The position numbers were made by a program, and so were the translations under genes. A stretch of DNA of 43,531 bases from Clostridiales bacterium (lineage in GTDB: Bacteria > Bacillota > Clostridia > Oscillospirales > Oscillospiraceae). Of the stretch, positions 9,075 through 16,409 are shown piece after piece (the first letter of the stretch is position 1; the number at the start of each line of letters is the position of its first letter). The DNA lies in assembly GCA_021201185.1 (NCBI GenBank), contig JAJQFJ010000037.1:1-43531 (forward strand). Reading direction: 5' to 3'. The notes beneath the pieces are model-generated. The model had not been told where the DNA came from, did no database searches, and worked only from the letters and a program-made list of their open reading frames with translations.

Positions 9075-10372
9075 AAGAGCGGCTTTCCAACCTGTACGCC
9101 AAGGACGGCGTCAAGACAGTCCTGTCCTCCATCATCTCGATCATCATCGGCATGGTCGTGGGCAGCATCATCATCGTCATCGTAGGCGCGTGCACCTCCT
9201 CCCTGGGTATCAACAGCGTGGGCGAGGGCATCCAGCTGGTGTTCGGCGGCCTGTTCAGCACCGGCCGTGACGCCGCGGGCAACCTGACCTTCGGCTTCAA
9301 CTCCACCAACCTGGGCAATATGCTCTTCCGGGCCTTCCCCCTGATCATGACCGGCCTCTCCGTGGCCATCGCCCAGAAAACCGGCCTGTTCAACATCGGC
9401 GCGCCCGGTCAGTACCTGATGGGCACTGCCGCCACGTTGTACGTGGCCCTGAGCATCCCCACCTCCACCTCCACCCTGTATGAGGGCGGCACCATCCCCG
9501 CCTGGCTGGTGTGGCTGCTGGCCTTCCTGGCCGGTATGCTGGCGGGCGCCATCTGGGGCGCCATCCCCGGTCTGGTCAAGGCTTACCTGAACATCAACGA
9601 GGTGCTGGCCTGCATCATGTGCAACTGGATCGCCGCCAACCTGGTCACTTGGATGTTTGACGGCAGCGCGCTCCGCAACACCCTGGAGTCCGGCAAGACC
9701 GGCTATATCTACAAGACCAGCTATAACGGGGTAGCCACCGCCAAGATGGGGCTGGACAACATCTTCCCCGACTCTCAGGTCAACGGCGGCATCGTCATCG
9801 CCATCGTCATGGCTATCCTGGTCTACATCCTCATGAGCAAGACCACCCTGGGCTATCAGCTCAAGGCCTGCGGCAGCAACCGCCACGCCGCCCGGTATGC
9901 GGGCATCTCCGATAAGCGGAACATCGTCCTGTCCATGGCCATCGCCGGTGGTCTGGCGGGCGTGGGCGCATCCCTCTACTACCTCTCCGGCAACACCGAG
10001 TTCTTCTGGTCCACCTATCAGTCCCTCCCGGACGCCGGATTCAACGGCATCCCGGTGGCCCTGCTGGCGGCCAACAACCCCATCGGAGTCATCTTCACCG
10101 CCATGTTCATGTCCATGCTGGACATCTGCGGCCTGCAGCTGACCAACCTGACCGCCTACAACGAGTACATCACCGATGTCATCATCGCCGTCATCGTCTA
10201 TCTGAGCGCCTTCTCCCTGGTCATCAAGCAGCTGCTCTCCTCCAGGAAGAAGCATCAGAGCGAGCCTGCGGCAGCCGCTGATACCACATCAGACGATGCG
10301 GCAGCGCCTCCCACAGAAGATGACACAGAACCGGACGCTGCGGTTCAACAGACTGTGAAAGGAGACGATTGA
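9071..10372 (+). CDS. Nucleoside-type ABC importer, permease subunit 1
   Basis: Integral membrane subunit of the branched-chain/sugar permease superfamily (BPD_transp_2). 433 residues with many hydrophobic segments beginning near residue 17. The central EVLACIMCNWIA region and the LKACGSNRHAARYAGI loop are typical of NupB/YufP-like proteins. The C-terminus is a charged Ala/Asp/Glu/Thr tail (about 35 residues), which is longer than usual. Translationally coupled to the ATPase (4-base overlap), with ribosome site GGAAAGGAGG inside the ATPase gene. Confidence 0.92.
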   Translation: MKERLSNLYAKDGVKTVLSSIISIIIGMVVGSIIIVIVGACTSSLGINSVGEGIQLVFGGLFSTGRDAAGNLTFGFNSTNLGNMLFRAFPLIMTGLSVAIAQKTGLFNIGAPGQYLMGTAATLYVALSIPTSTSTLYEGGTIPAWLVWLLAFLAGMLAGAIWGAIPGLVKAYLNINEVLACIMCNWIAANLVTWMFDGSALRNTLESGKTGYIYKTSYNGVATAKMGLDNIFPDSQVNGGIVIAIVMAILVYILMSKTTLGYQLKACGSNRHAARYAGISDKRNIVLSMAIAGGLAGVGASLYYLSGNTEFFWSTYQSLPDAGFNGIPVALLAANNPIGVIFTAMFMSMLDICGLQLTNLTAYNEYITDVIIAVIVYLSAFSLVIKQLLSSRKKHQSEPAAAADTTSDDAAAPPTEDDTEPDAAVQQTVKGDD

Positions 10373-10374
10373 TC

Positions 10375-11385
10375 ATGGTAGACCTGATTCAAAAAACACT
10401 GTTATACGCCGTTCCCCTGATGATCGTCGCCCTGGCCGGTGTGTTTGCCGAGCGCAGCGGTATCGTCAACCTGGCACTGGAAGGCATTATGATCTTCGGC
10501 GCCTTCGTGGGCGTGTGGTTCGTCCGCGTGGTGCAGGAGTGGGGCTGGTTCGCAGAGGCCAAGGCCAACGGCGACTGGCTGGCCCTACAGGGCTTTGAGC
10601 TGCTGGCTATGCTGGTGGCCGCCCTCCTGGGCGCGGTATTCTCCCTGCTGCTGAGCTTTGCCTCGGTCAACCTGAAGGCGGACCAGACCATCGGCGGCAC
10701 CGCACTGAACCTGATGGCCCCCGCCCTGGTGCTCTTCCTCATCCGCATCCTGGCCAACCAGAGCACCCTCTACATGGCCGAGGGCGACGCCGCCAGCTGG
10801 TTCATGATCAAGAAGTCCACCCTGGGCATCGACAGCTCCACCGAGCTCAACCCCATCCTGGAGATCCTCATCAACAAGGTGTATCTGGCCACCTATGTCT
10901 GTATCCTCCTGTTTGCGATCCTCTCCATCCTGCTGTACAAGACCCGGTTCGGCCTGCGCCTCCGCTCCTGCGGTGAGAATCCTCAGGCGGCGGACTCCCT
11001 GGGCATCAACGTGTACCGGATGCGGTATGCCGGCACCACCATCTCCGGCGCGCTGGCCGGTCTGGGCGGCTTCGTCTACGCTCTGACCACTGCCGGCTGC
11101 TCCGCCAACGGCGACGTGGCAGGCTTCGGCTTCCTGGCCCTGGCCGTCATGATCTTCGGAAACTGGAAGCCGCTGAACATCGCCGGTGCGGCTCTGCTGT
11201 TCGGCCTGTTCAAGTACATCGCCGCCTCCTATTCCAGCATCGAGGTGCTGAGCAACCTGGGCATCAGCTCCTATTTCTACCGCCTGCTGCCCTACCTGGT
11301 CACCCTGATCGTTCTGGCCTTCACCTCCAAGAAGTCCAGAGCCCCCAAGGCGGAGGGCATCCCCTACGACAAGGGCCAGCGGTAA
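10375..11385 (+). CDS. Nucleoside-type ABC importer, permease subunit 2
   Basis: Second membrane subunit, NupC/YufQ-like. The N-terminus has the family motif GVFAERSGIVNLALEG, and the cytoplasmic loop reads RLRSCGENPQAADSLGINV. I choose ATG 10375, nine bases after AAAGGAGA; an in-frame TTG at 10369 is too close to the ribosome site. Two bases separate it from the preceding stop. With the ATPase, the first permease and the upstream lipoprotein it forms a complete importer. The hairpin cluster follows. Confidence 0.92.
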   Translation: MVDLIQKTLLYAVPLMIVALAGVFAERSGIVNLALEGIMIFGAFVGVWFVRVVQEWGWFAEAKANGDWLALQGFELLAMLVAALLGAVFSLLLSFASVNLKADQTIGGTALNLMAPALVLFLIRILANQSTLYMAEGDAASWFMIKKSTLGIDSSTELNPILEILINKVYLATYVCILLFAILSILLYKTRFGLRLRSCGENPQAADSLGINVYRMRYAGTTISGALAGLGGFVYALTTAGCSANGDVAGFGFLALAVMIFGNWKPLNIAGAALLFGLFKYIAASYSSIEVLSNLGISSYFYRLLPYLVTLIVLAFTSKKSRAPKAEGIPYDKGQR

Positions 11386-11418
11386 AACGCTCGCCAAAGG
11401 CAACCCAAACCCATCAGA

Positions 11419-11448
11419 GGGGAGGCTGCGCGTCTGCGCAGCCTCCCT
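11419..11448 (+). repeat. Hairpin repeat, left copy
   Basis: A 12-bp perfect stem (GGGAGGCTGCGC / its complement) with loop GTCT. It is 34 bases after the permease stop and probably acts as the operon's end structure, though no T-run follows. Identical to the right copy, 190 bp away. Confidence 0.85.
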
Positions 11449-11608
11449 GAGACTGTCAAAAAAACGCTTGAGACTTCCGCGACAGAGCAGCGGGGGTGCG
11501 GAGGAGGGGGCAAAAAGCCCCCTTCGTGTGCAATAAAAAACGATTTTAGAACTTTTTCAAAGTTCAAAAATCGTACTCAGCGTGGCAAAAAGAATTTTTG
11601 ACACGCTG

Positions 11609-11638
11609 GGGGAGGCTGCGCGTCTGCGCAGCCTCCCT
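11609..11638 (+). repeat. Hairpin repeat, right copy
   Basis: All 30 bases are identical to 11419-11448; here the hairpin is followed by TTT. Confidence 0.85.
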
Positions 11639-11741
11639 TTCCCATCGGATTCTGTGCATTTTTCCACAGAAAAACGGTTCCGCCCTCTATTTTTTTGTGA
11701 AAACGGAGAGCAATGATTTTCTTCCTTCCTCTGACAAAGTG

Positions 11742-11750
11742 TGCTATACT
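11742..11750 (+). promoter_or_regulatory. Extended -10 promoter of the antiporter gene
   Basis: TGCTATACT is an extended -10 element. The -35 position (TTCCTT at 11722-11727, 17-bp spacer) is poor. The predicted transcript starts near 11757. Confidence 0.55.
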
Positions 11751-11756
11751 ATCAGG

Positions 11757-11836
11757 CTGAACGCAATCAGGACAAGCCGGGAAGCAAAGCATCTGACCAG
11801 TCGCGGCTTGTCCCAAATTTGGGAGGAATGAATGAT
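11757..11836 (+). ncRNA. Candidate cis-regulatory RNA (riboswitch-like leader) of the antiporter gene
   Basis: About 80 bases of leader fold into a small CTGA/TCAG hairpin (11757-11770) abutting a perfect 9-bp stem, GGACAAGCC (11770-11778) with GGCTTGTCC (11805-11813). The 26-base purine-rich loop of that stem contains GAAGCAAAGC and CTGACCAG. Then CCCAAATTTGGG (11812-11823) overlaps the ribosome site GGGAGGA. CC at 11812-11813 can pair either in the 9-bp stem or with the ribosome site, so the two folds exclude each other. I cannot assign an Rfam family; Na+-I (DUF1646) and Li+ (nhaA) riboswitches are classes known before cation antiporters. Confidence 0.5.
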
Positions 11837-13150
11837 ATGGTTTCCGTTTTGCTGTCACTCTCTGTTGCCACGCTGGCAGGACTGCTGATGACGCGGGTGT
11901 TTAAGCCGCTGAAGCTGCCCTCTGTCACTGCGTATCTGATCGCCGGTGTGCTCATCGGCCCCTACTGCCTGGGCCGTCTGGGCATCCCCGGGCTGGGCTT
12001 TACCACCATGGAAAGAGAGGAGGAGCTGAGCGTGATCTCTGACGTGGCCCTGGGCTTTATCGCCTTTTCCATCGGCAACGAGTTCCGGCTGTCCCAGCTG
12101 AAAAAGACCGGGAAGCAGGCCTTTGTCATCGGCATCGTCCAGGCGCTGACGGCGGCCCTGTTCGTGGACGCCGCTCTGCTGGCCATCAGCTTCGCCACTG
12201 ACGGAGCACTGACCCCGGCTCAGGCCATCACCCTGGGAGCCATCGCCACCGCCACCGCACCGGCGGCCACTCTGATGGTGGTGCGGCAGTACAAGGCAAA
12301 GGGCCCCCTGGTGGACCTGCTGCTGCCCATCGTGGCCCTGGACGACGCCGTGGGCCTGGTGGTATTCGCAGTGAGCTTCGGCGTCGCCCGCGGGCTGGTG
12401 ACCGGAACGGTGGACCTCATCTCCATCATCGTCAACCCCCTGCTGGAGATCGTCCTGTCTTTGGCTCTGGGAGCCGTCATGGGCTGGCTGCTGACCCAGA
12501 TCGAGAAACTGTTCAACTCCAACACGAACCGCCTGAATATGTCCATTGCCTTTGTGCTGCTGACCACCTCCCTCTCCATGCTGGAGTTCCAGGTCGGCCC
12601 GGTGACCATCGGCTTCTCGTCCTTGCTGGTGTGCATGATGCTTGGCACCGTTTTCTGCAACCTCTGCCCCCTGTCCGGGGAGATCATGAACAAGACGGAC
12701 GGCTGGACCAGCCCGCTGTTTGCCGCTTTCTTTGTCATCTCCGGCGCAGAGCTGGAGCTGAGCGTGTTCACCGACATCACCATCGTGCTCATCGGCCTGG
12801 TGTACATCATCACCCGGTCCGCCGGAAAGTATCTGGGGGCGTTCGTCTCCGCCAAGGGGACCCATTGCAGCGATACCATCTGCAAATACCTGGGTATCAC
12901 CCTGCTGCCCCAGGCGGGGGTCGCCCTGGGCATGTGCGTGACCGCCCAGCAGCTGGGGGAGCAGGGCGGCCTGATCCGCAACATCACCCTCTTTGCCGTG
13001 CTGATCTATGAGCTGGTGGGCCCGCTGCTGACCAAGGAGTCCCTGAAAAAGACCGGCGAGATCCAGCCCATGAGCGAAGAGGTGAAGAACCGCCGCCAGG
13101 CCAAGCTGGAGGCCGCAAAGACCACCCCCTACGAGCGATACAAAAAGTGA
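11837..13150 (+). CDS. Cation:proton antiporter, CPA2 family
   Basis: Multi-spanning membrane exchanger of Na+ or K+ for H+. The hydrophobic N-terminus and motifs LPSVTAYLIAGVLIGP (residues about 26-41), DVALGFIAFSIG and PIVALDDAVGLVVF (the DD pair of the transport site) are those of the Na_H_Exchanger fold. About 437 residues, without a C-terminal RCK domain. I place the start at ATG 11837, nine bases after GGGAGGA; ATG 11828 is possible but only one base from that site. The leader is strongly structured. Confidence 0.88.
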   Translation: MVSVLLSLSVATLAGLLMTRVFKPLKLPSVTAYLIAGVLIGPYCLGRLGIPGLGFTTMEREEELSVISDVALGFIAFSIGNEFRLSQLKKTGKQAFVIGIVQALTAALFVDAALLAISFATDGALTPAQAITLGAIATATAPAATLMVVRQYKAKGPLVDLLLPIVALDDAVGLVVFAVSFGVARGLVTGTVDLISIIVNPLLEIVLSLALGAVMGWLLTQIEKLFNSNTNRLNMSIAFVLLTTSLSMLEFQVGPVTIGFSSLLVCMMLGTVFCNLCPLSGEIMNKTDGWTSPLFAAFFVISGAELELSVFTDITIVLIGLVYIITRSAGKYLGAFVSAKGTHCSDTICKYLGITLLPQAGVALGMCVTAQQLGEQGGLIRNITLFAVLIYELVGPLLTKESLKKTGEIQPMSEEVKNRRQAKLEAAKTTPYERYKK

Positions 13151-13214
13151 TGTGAGGTCTGCCCTCTGAACAGACGGGGTGGGTCGGCCTGACCGCAAAA
13201 AAGGAGCGCTTTCT

Positions 13215-14246
13215 ATGTACGAGATTGATATGAACGACTGCCTGGAGCGGTTCCAGGCCCTGCTGGCCATCGACAGCACCACCGGGCAATTCCGTGAGGT
13301 TCAGAACTGCGTCGTGGACCAGCTGGAGGCGCTGGGCTGTCCGGTCCATGTCACCCACAAGGGCGGCGTCCTGGCCGACCTGGGCGGGGAGGGGGACCCG
13401 CTGGTCATCACCGCCCACCTGGACGACATCGGCCTGATGGTGCGCCACGTGAACGCCGACGGCACCCTGAACGTCTGCCCGGTGGGCGGGCTGTACCCCT
13501 TCTATTCCGTGGGGGAGAACGTCCGCGTCCACACCCGGGACGGGGCGGTGTACACCGGCGCCGTCTGCCGCACACCCAACTCCGTCCACGTCACCGAGGA
13601 GGAGCTGCGCCAGGCGGCGGGAGATTTCCGGAAGAACGTCTGCGTGGTCCTGGACGAGCCGGTGGCCTCCGCCGCTGAGACGAAGGCCCTGGGGGTGGAG
13701 ACCGGGGACGTGATCGCTCTGGAACCCCGGTTCACCCTGTCCAACGGCTATGTCAAGTCCCGCTTTGTGGACGACAAGGCCTGCGCCGCCGTGCTTCTGG
13801 GGTGCATCAAATACCTGAAGGACAACGGCCTGACCCCACGGCGGAAGGTGCTGGCCTACTTCTCCATGTATGAGGAGATCGGCCACGGCACCTCCTGGCT
13901 GCCGGAGGGGGTGCGGGACATCCTGGCCATCGACATCGCCCCCACCGGCCCGGAGCAGAACTCCGACGAGCGGAAGGTGTCCATCTTCGCCAAGGACTCC
14001 CGGTATCCCTATCACTGGGAGATGACCAGCGAGCTCCGCCGGGCGGCCATCGACAACGGGGTGGACTATGTCATGGACATCTTCACCCCCCATTACGGCA
14101 CCGACGCCAACGTCTCCCTGGTGGCCGGACACGACGTCCGCCACGCCGCCATCGGTCCCGGCACCGCCAACAGCCACGGTTACGAGCGTACCCACCTGGA
14201 CGGTTTGAAAAACACCGGGGCGCTGGTGCTGAGTTACATCCTCTGA
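13215..14246 (+). CDS. M42 family metallopeptidase (glutamyl aminopeptidase/endoglucanase-like)
   Basis: Cytoplasmic dinuclear zinc/cobalt aminopeptidase. Metal-ligand signatures are visible in order: TAHLDDIG (His68, Asp70), RFVDDKACA, MYEEIGHG and DIAP, with a late HYGTDAN...NSHGYERTH segment. At 343 residues it matches the family. The start at ATG 13215 is supported by AAGGAGCG seven bases upstream. It follows the antiporter by 64 bases and may be cotranscribed with it; a strong terminator ends it. The exact substrate cannot be read from sequence. Confidence 0.9.
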   Translation: MYEIDMNDCLERFQALLAIDSTTGQFREVQNCVVDQLEALGCPVHVTHKGGVLADLGGEGDPLVITAHLDDIGLMVRHVNADGTLNVCPVGGLYPFYSVGENVRVHTRDGAVYTGAVCRTPNSVHVTEEELRQAAGDFRKNVCVVLDEPVASAAETKALGVETGDVIALEPRFTLSNGYVKSRFVDDKACAAVLLGCIKYLKDNGLTPRRKVLAYFSMYEEIGHGTSWLPEGVRDILAIDIAPTGPEQNSDERKVSIFAKDSRYPYHWEMTSELRRAAIDNGVDYVMDIFTPHYGTDANVSLVAGHDVRHAAIGPGTANSHGYERTHLDGLKNTGALVLSYIL

Positions 14247-14257
14247 TTTTGAGAGAT

Positions 14258-14297
14258 CACCGCGCAGACCTGTTACGGGCCTGCGCGGTGTTTTTTT
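14258..14297 (+). terminator. Intrinsic terminator after the M42 peptidase gene
   Basis: CACCGCGCAG (14258-14267) pairs with CTGCGCGGTG (14281-14290), followed by seven Ts. It isolates spoVAD from upstream transcription. Confidence 0.92.
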
Positions 14298-14324
14298 GCC
14301 CTTTCTGCGGCGTCCGGCATAATT

Positions 14325-14342
14325 TTTGCCCCGTGGGGCAAA
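14325..14342. promoter_or_regulatory. Inverted repeat before spoVAD, with a sigma-G-like -10 next to it
   Basis: TTTGCCCC-GT-GGGGCAAA is a perfect 8-bp inverted repeat 28 bases before the spoVAD start. CATAATTT at 14318-14325 resembles the -10 of forespore sigma-G promoters (CATA-rich), but no convincing -35 is present. It may be an operator or a stable leader element. Confidence 0.3.
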
Positions 14343-14370
14343 CTTCCTCCACAGAAGGGAGCGAATGTGG

Positions 14371-15384
14371 ATGGAAACGAAGAAACAGGGCAGCAGGACC
14401 TTTGCCCTGGCCTGTCCCCCCTCGGTGGCGGGCTGGGGCAGCGTTGTGGGCAAAAAGGAGGGCCAGGGCCCGCTGGGGCGGTGCTTTGGCTCCGTCTCAC
14501 AGGACAGCTATTTCGGAGAAAAGACCTGGGAGCGGGCGGAGAGCGTTATGCAGGAGCAGGCCTTGGCCCAGGCCCTGGAGCAGGCAGGACAGCCCGCCGG
14601 GGCGCTGGACGCCCTCTTTGGGGGTGACCTGATGAATCAGTGCATCGCCACCTCCTACGCCGCCCGGAGCACCGGCGTCCCCTTTTTCGGCCTCTACGGG
14701 GTCTGCTCCACCATGGCGGAGAGCCTGGCACTGGCGGCCCTGCTGCTGGACGGGGGCTTTGGGGAGTGGACGGGGGCGGTGGCCTCCAGCCACTTCTGCA
14801 CGGCGGAGCGTCAGTACCGGACGCCTTTGGAGTATGGGGGCCAGCGGACCCCCACCGCCCAGTGGACCGCCACCGCCGCCGGAGCGGTGGTACTGTCGAA
14901 AAACGGGCCGGGGCCGTATGTCACCCACGTCACCGTGGGCCGGGTCCGGGACCGGGGCATTAAGGACGCCAACAATATGGGGGCGGCCATGGCCCCTGCC
15001 GCCTATGACACCATCGACACCCACCTGAAGGATACGGGGCGCTCCTCCTGCTTCTACGACCTCATCGTCACCGGAGACCTGGGCAAGCTGGGCCAGGCCC
15101 TGGTGGTGAAGCTGTTCGACCAGGACGGGGTGGAGCCGTCCAACTACAACGACTGTGGGCTGATGCTCTACGACCTGGAGGACCAGGACGTCCACTGCGG
15201 CGGCTCCGGCTGCGGCTGTTCCGCCGCTGTGCTCACCGGCCTGCTGTTGGAGGGGCTGCGCAGCGGACAGTGGGAGAATATCCTGTTCTGCGGCACCGGG
15301 GCCCTTCACTCTCCCACCGCCCTGGGCCAGGGGGAGAGCATCCCGGGCATCTGCCATGCCGTGGCCCTGTCCGCCCGGCGATAG
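14371..15384 (+). CDS. spoVAD: Stage V sporulation protein AD
   Basis: Part of the SpoVA channel that loads and releases dipicolinic acid through the spore inner membrane; the protein has a thiolase-like fold. About 337 residues, as in Bacillus (338). Typical segments are GGDLMNQCIA, FFGLYGVCSTMAE, SHFCTAERQYRTPLEYG and GSGCGCSA. Two ATGs are possible; ATG 14371 has AAGGGAG nine bases upstream, while 14365 is very close to it. It is directly followed by spoVAE. spoVAC, usually the first gene of the trio, is not upstream. Confidence 0.94.
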   Translation: METKKQGSRTFALACPPSVAGWGSVVGKKEGQGPLGRCFGSVSQDSYFGEKTWERAESVMQEQALAQALEQAGQPAGALDALFGGDLMNQCIATSYAARSTGVPFFGLYGVCSTMAESLALAALLLDGGFGEWTGAVASSHFCTAERQYRTPLEYGGQRTPTAQWTATAAGAVVLSKNGPGPYVTHVTVGRVRDRGIKDANNMGAAMAPAAYDTIDTHLKDTGRSSCFYDLIVTGDLGKLGQALVVKLFDQDGVEPSNYNDCGLMLYDLEDQDVHCGGSGCGCSAAVLTGLLLEGLRSGQWENILFCGTGALHSPTALGQGESIPGICHAVALSARR

Positions 15385-15397
15385 GAGGAGATGTGAC

Positions 15398-15769
15398 ATG
15401 ACGGATATCATCTATAACTGCATCAAGGCATTTCTCACCGGAGGGCTGATCTGCCTGGTGGGACAGGCCCTCATCGACCGCACCAGCCTGACCCCTGCCC
15501 GCATTTTGACCACCTTTGTGGTGGCGGGAGTGATTTTGGAGGCGGTGGGTTTGTACGGCCCCTTTGCCGATTGGGCGGGGGCGGGGGCCTCTGTGCCCCT
15601 CACCGGCTTCGGCTCCAATCTGGCCCGGGGCGTCCGGGAGGCGGTGGCGTCTGACGGTGTGCTGGGGGCCTTCACCGGGGGAACCGCCGCCGCTGCGGGA
15701 GGCATCGCCGCCGCCGTCCTGTTCGGCTGGCTGGCCGCTGTGGCCTTCCAGCCGGAGGATAAGAGCTGA
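15398..15769 (+). CDS. spoVAE: Stage V sporulation protein AE
   Basis: Small membrane protein of the SpoVA dipicolinate channel. 123 residues with an N-terminal hydrophobic segment (AFLTGGLICLVGQAL), two further spans and the Gly-rich FGSNLARGVREAV loop typical of SpoVAE. AGGAGG lies eight bases before ATG 15398, just past the spoVAD stop, so the two genes form an operon. Confidence 0.92.
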   Translation: MTDIIYNCIKAFLTGGLICLVGQALIDRTSLTPARILTTFVVAGVILEAVGLYGPFADWAGAGASVPLTGFGSNLARGVREAVASDGVLGAFTGGTAAAAGGIAAAVLFGWLAAVAFQPEDKS

Positions 15770-15828
15770 GAACGAGAAATTTCCGGTGAAAAAATTCCGA
15801 AAAGGACGGGAATCCCCTAAAAATCCCC

Positions 15829-15857
15829 TTGCAATTTCCTCCTGCCCGTGCTATACT
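15829..15857 (+). promoter_or_regulatory. Sigma-A promoter of the rimP-ribF operon
   Basis: TTGCAA (15829-15834), 17-bp spacer, TATACT (15852-15857) with a TG extension (TGCTATACT). The leader is about 70 bases. Confidence 0.75.
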
Positions 15858-15885
15858 GCAATTGTATCAAGATAGTATCAACCTG

Positions 15886-15914
15886 AGAGTGGGGCTTGCC
15901 CCGCTCTTTCTTTT
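15886..15914 (+). terminator. Attenuator-like hairpin in the rimP leader
   Basis: AGAGTGGGG pairs with CCCCGCTCT around CTTG, followed by TTCTTTT. A terminator-like hairpin between the promoter and the first gene of a rimP-nusA operon is a common position for NusA-dependent feedback; here that role is inferred. Confidence 0.65.
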
Positions 15915-15934
15915 GAGCAAAATGAGGGATACCT

Positions 15935-16396
15935 GTGAAAAAAGTGACCGAAGTGACCGCAGAGCTGGCCAGACCTCTGGCGGAGGCAGCGGGCTGCTCC
16001 CTGTGGGATGTGGAGTATGTCCGGGAGGCGGGCACCTGGTTTCTCCGGGTGTATATCGACTGCCCGGGGGGCGTGAACATCGACCAGTGCGAGGCGGTGA
16101 GCCGACCGCTCAGCGACGCGCTGGATGAGCTGGACCCCATCGAGGGGAGCTATGTGCTGGAGGTCTCCTCCGCCGGAGCGGATCGGCCGCTGAAAAAGCC
16201 CGCCCATTTCCAGGCCTTTCTGGGCCATGAGGTGGAGCTGCGGCTGTACCGCCCCCTGGAGGGACGCAAGGACTTCCGGGGCCTGCTGTCCGGCTACAGC
16301 GACGGGGGAGACGTGACCCTGACGCTGGCCGACGGCAGCGAGCAGACCTTTGTCAAAAAGGACGTAGCCCTGGTTCGGCTCTATGTAGAGTTTTAA
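15935..16396 (+). CDS. rimP: Ribosome maturation factor RimP
   Basis: Assists assembly of the 30S subunit. 153 residues with the N-terminal alpha/beta domain (CSLWDVEYVREAGTWFLRVY as two adjoining motifs, then CEAVSRPLSDALDE and LEVSSAGADRPL) and a C-terminal SH3-like domain. It begins with GTG at 15935, five bases after GAGGGAT. First gene of the operon. Confidence 0.96.
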   Translation: MKKVTEVTAELARPLAEAAGCSLWDVEYVREAGTWFLRVYIDCPGGVNIDQCEAVSRPLSDALDELDPIEGSYVLEVSSAGADRPLKKPAHFQAFLGHEVELRLYRPLEGRKDFRGLLSGYSDGGDVTLTLADGSEQTFVKKDVALVRLYVEF

Positions 16397-16409
16397 GGAG
16401 TGATCAAAC

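Larger units (their letters stand above)
11419..11638. repeat. Cluster of five hairpins bounded by a 30-nt direct repeat
   Basis: The gap between the permease and antiporter genes holds five stem-loops: 11420-11447 (12-bp perfect stem, GTCT loop), 11503-11525 (AAAAA loop), 11541-11573 (two 7-bp blocks, one mismatch), 11578-11608 (CAGCGTG/CACGCTG with an A/T-rich extension) and 11610-11637, identical to the first. TGTCAAAAA (11454-11462) and TTTTTGACA (11595-11603) form an inner inverted repeat. I see no open frame with a ribosome site. It could be a small MITE-like element or an array of terminators/processing sites. Confidence 0.7.

Noticed and set aside
9044..10255. 403-residue minus-strand frame opposite the first permease
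   Set aside because: Low-complexity Asp/Gly/His-rich sequence typical of antisense to hydrophobic genes.
13984..14453. Additional coding frame between the M42 peptidase and spoVAD
   Set aside because: The bases between 14247 and 14370 are filled by a terminator, an inverted repeat and the spoVAD ribosome site, and no frame has its own start signals.
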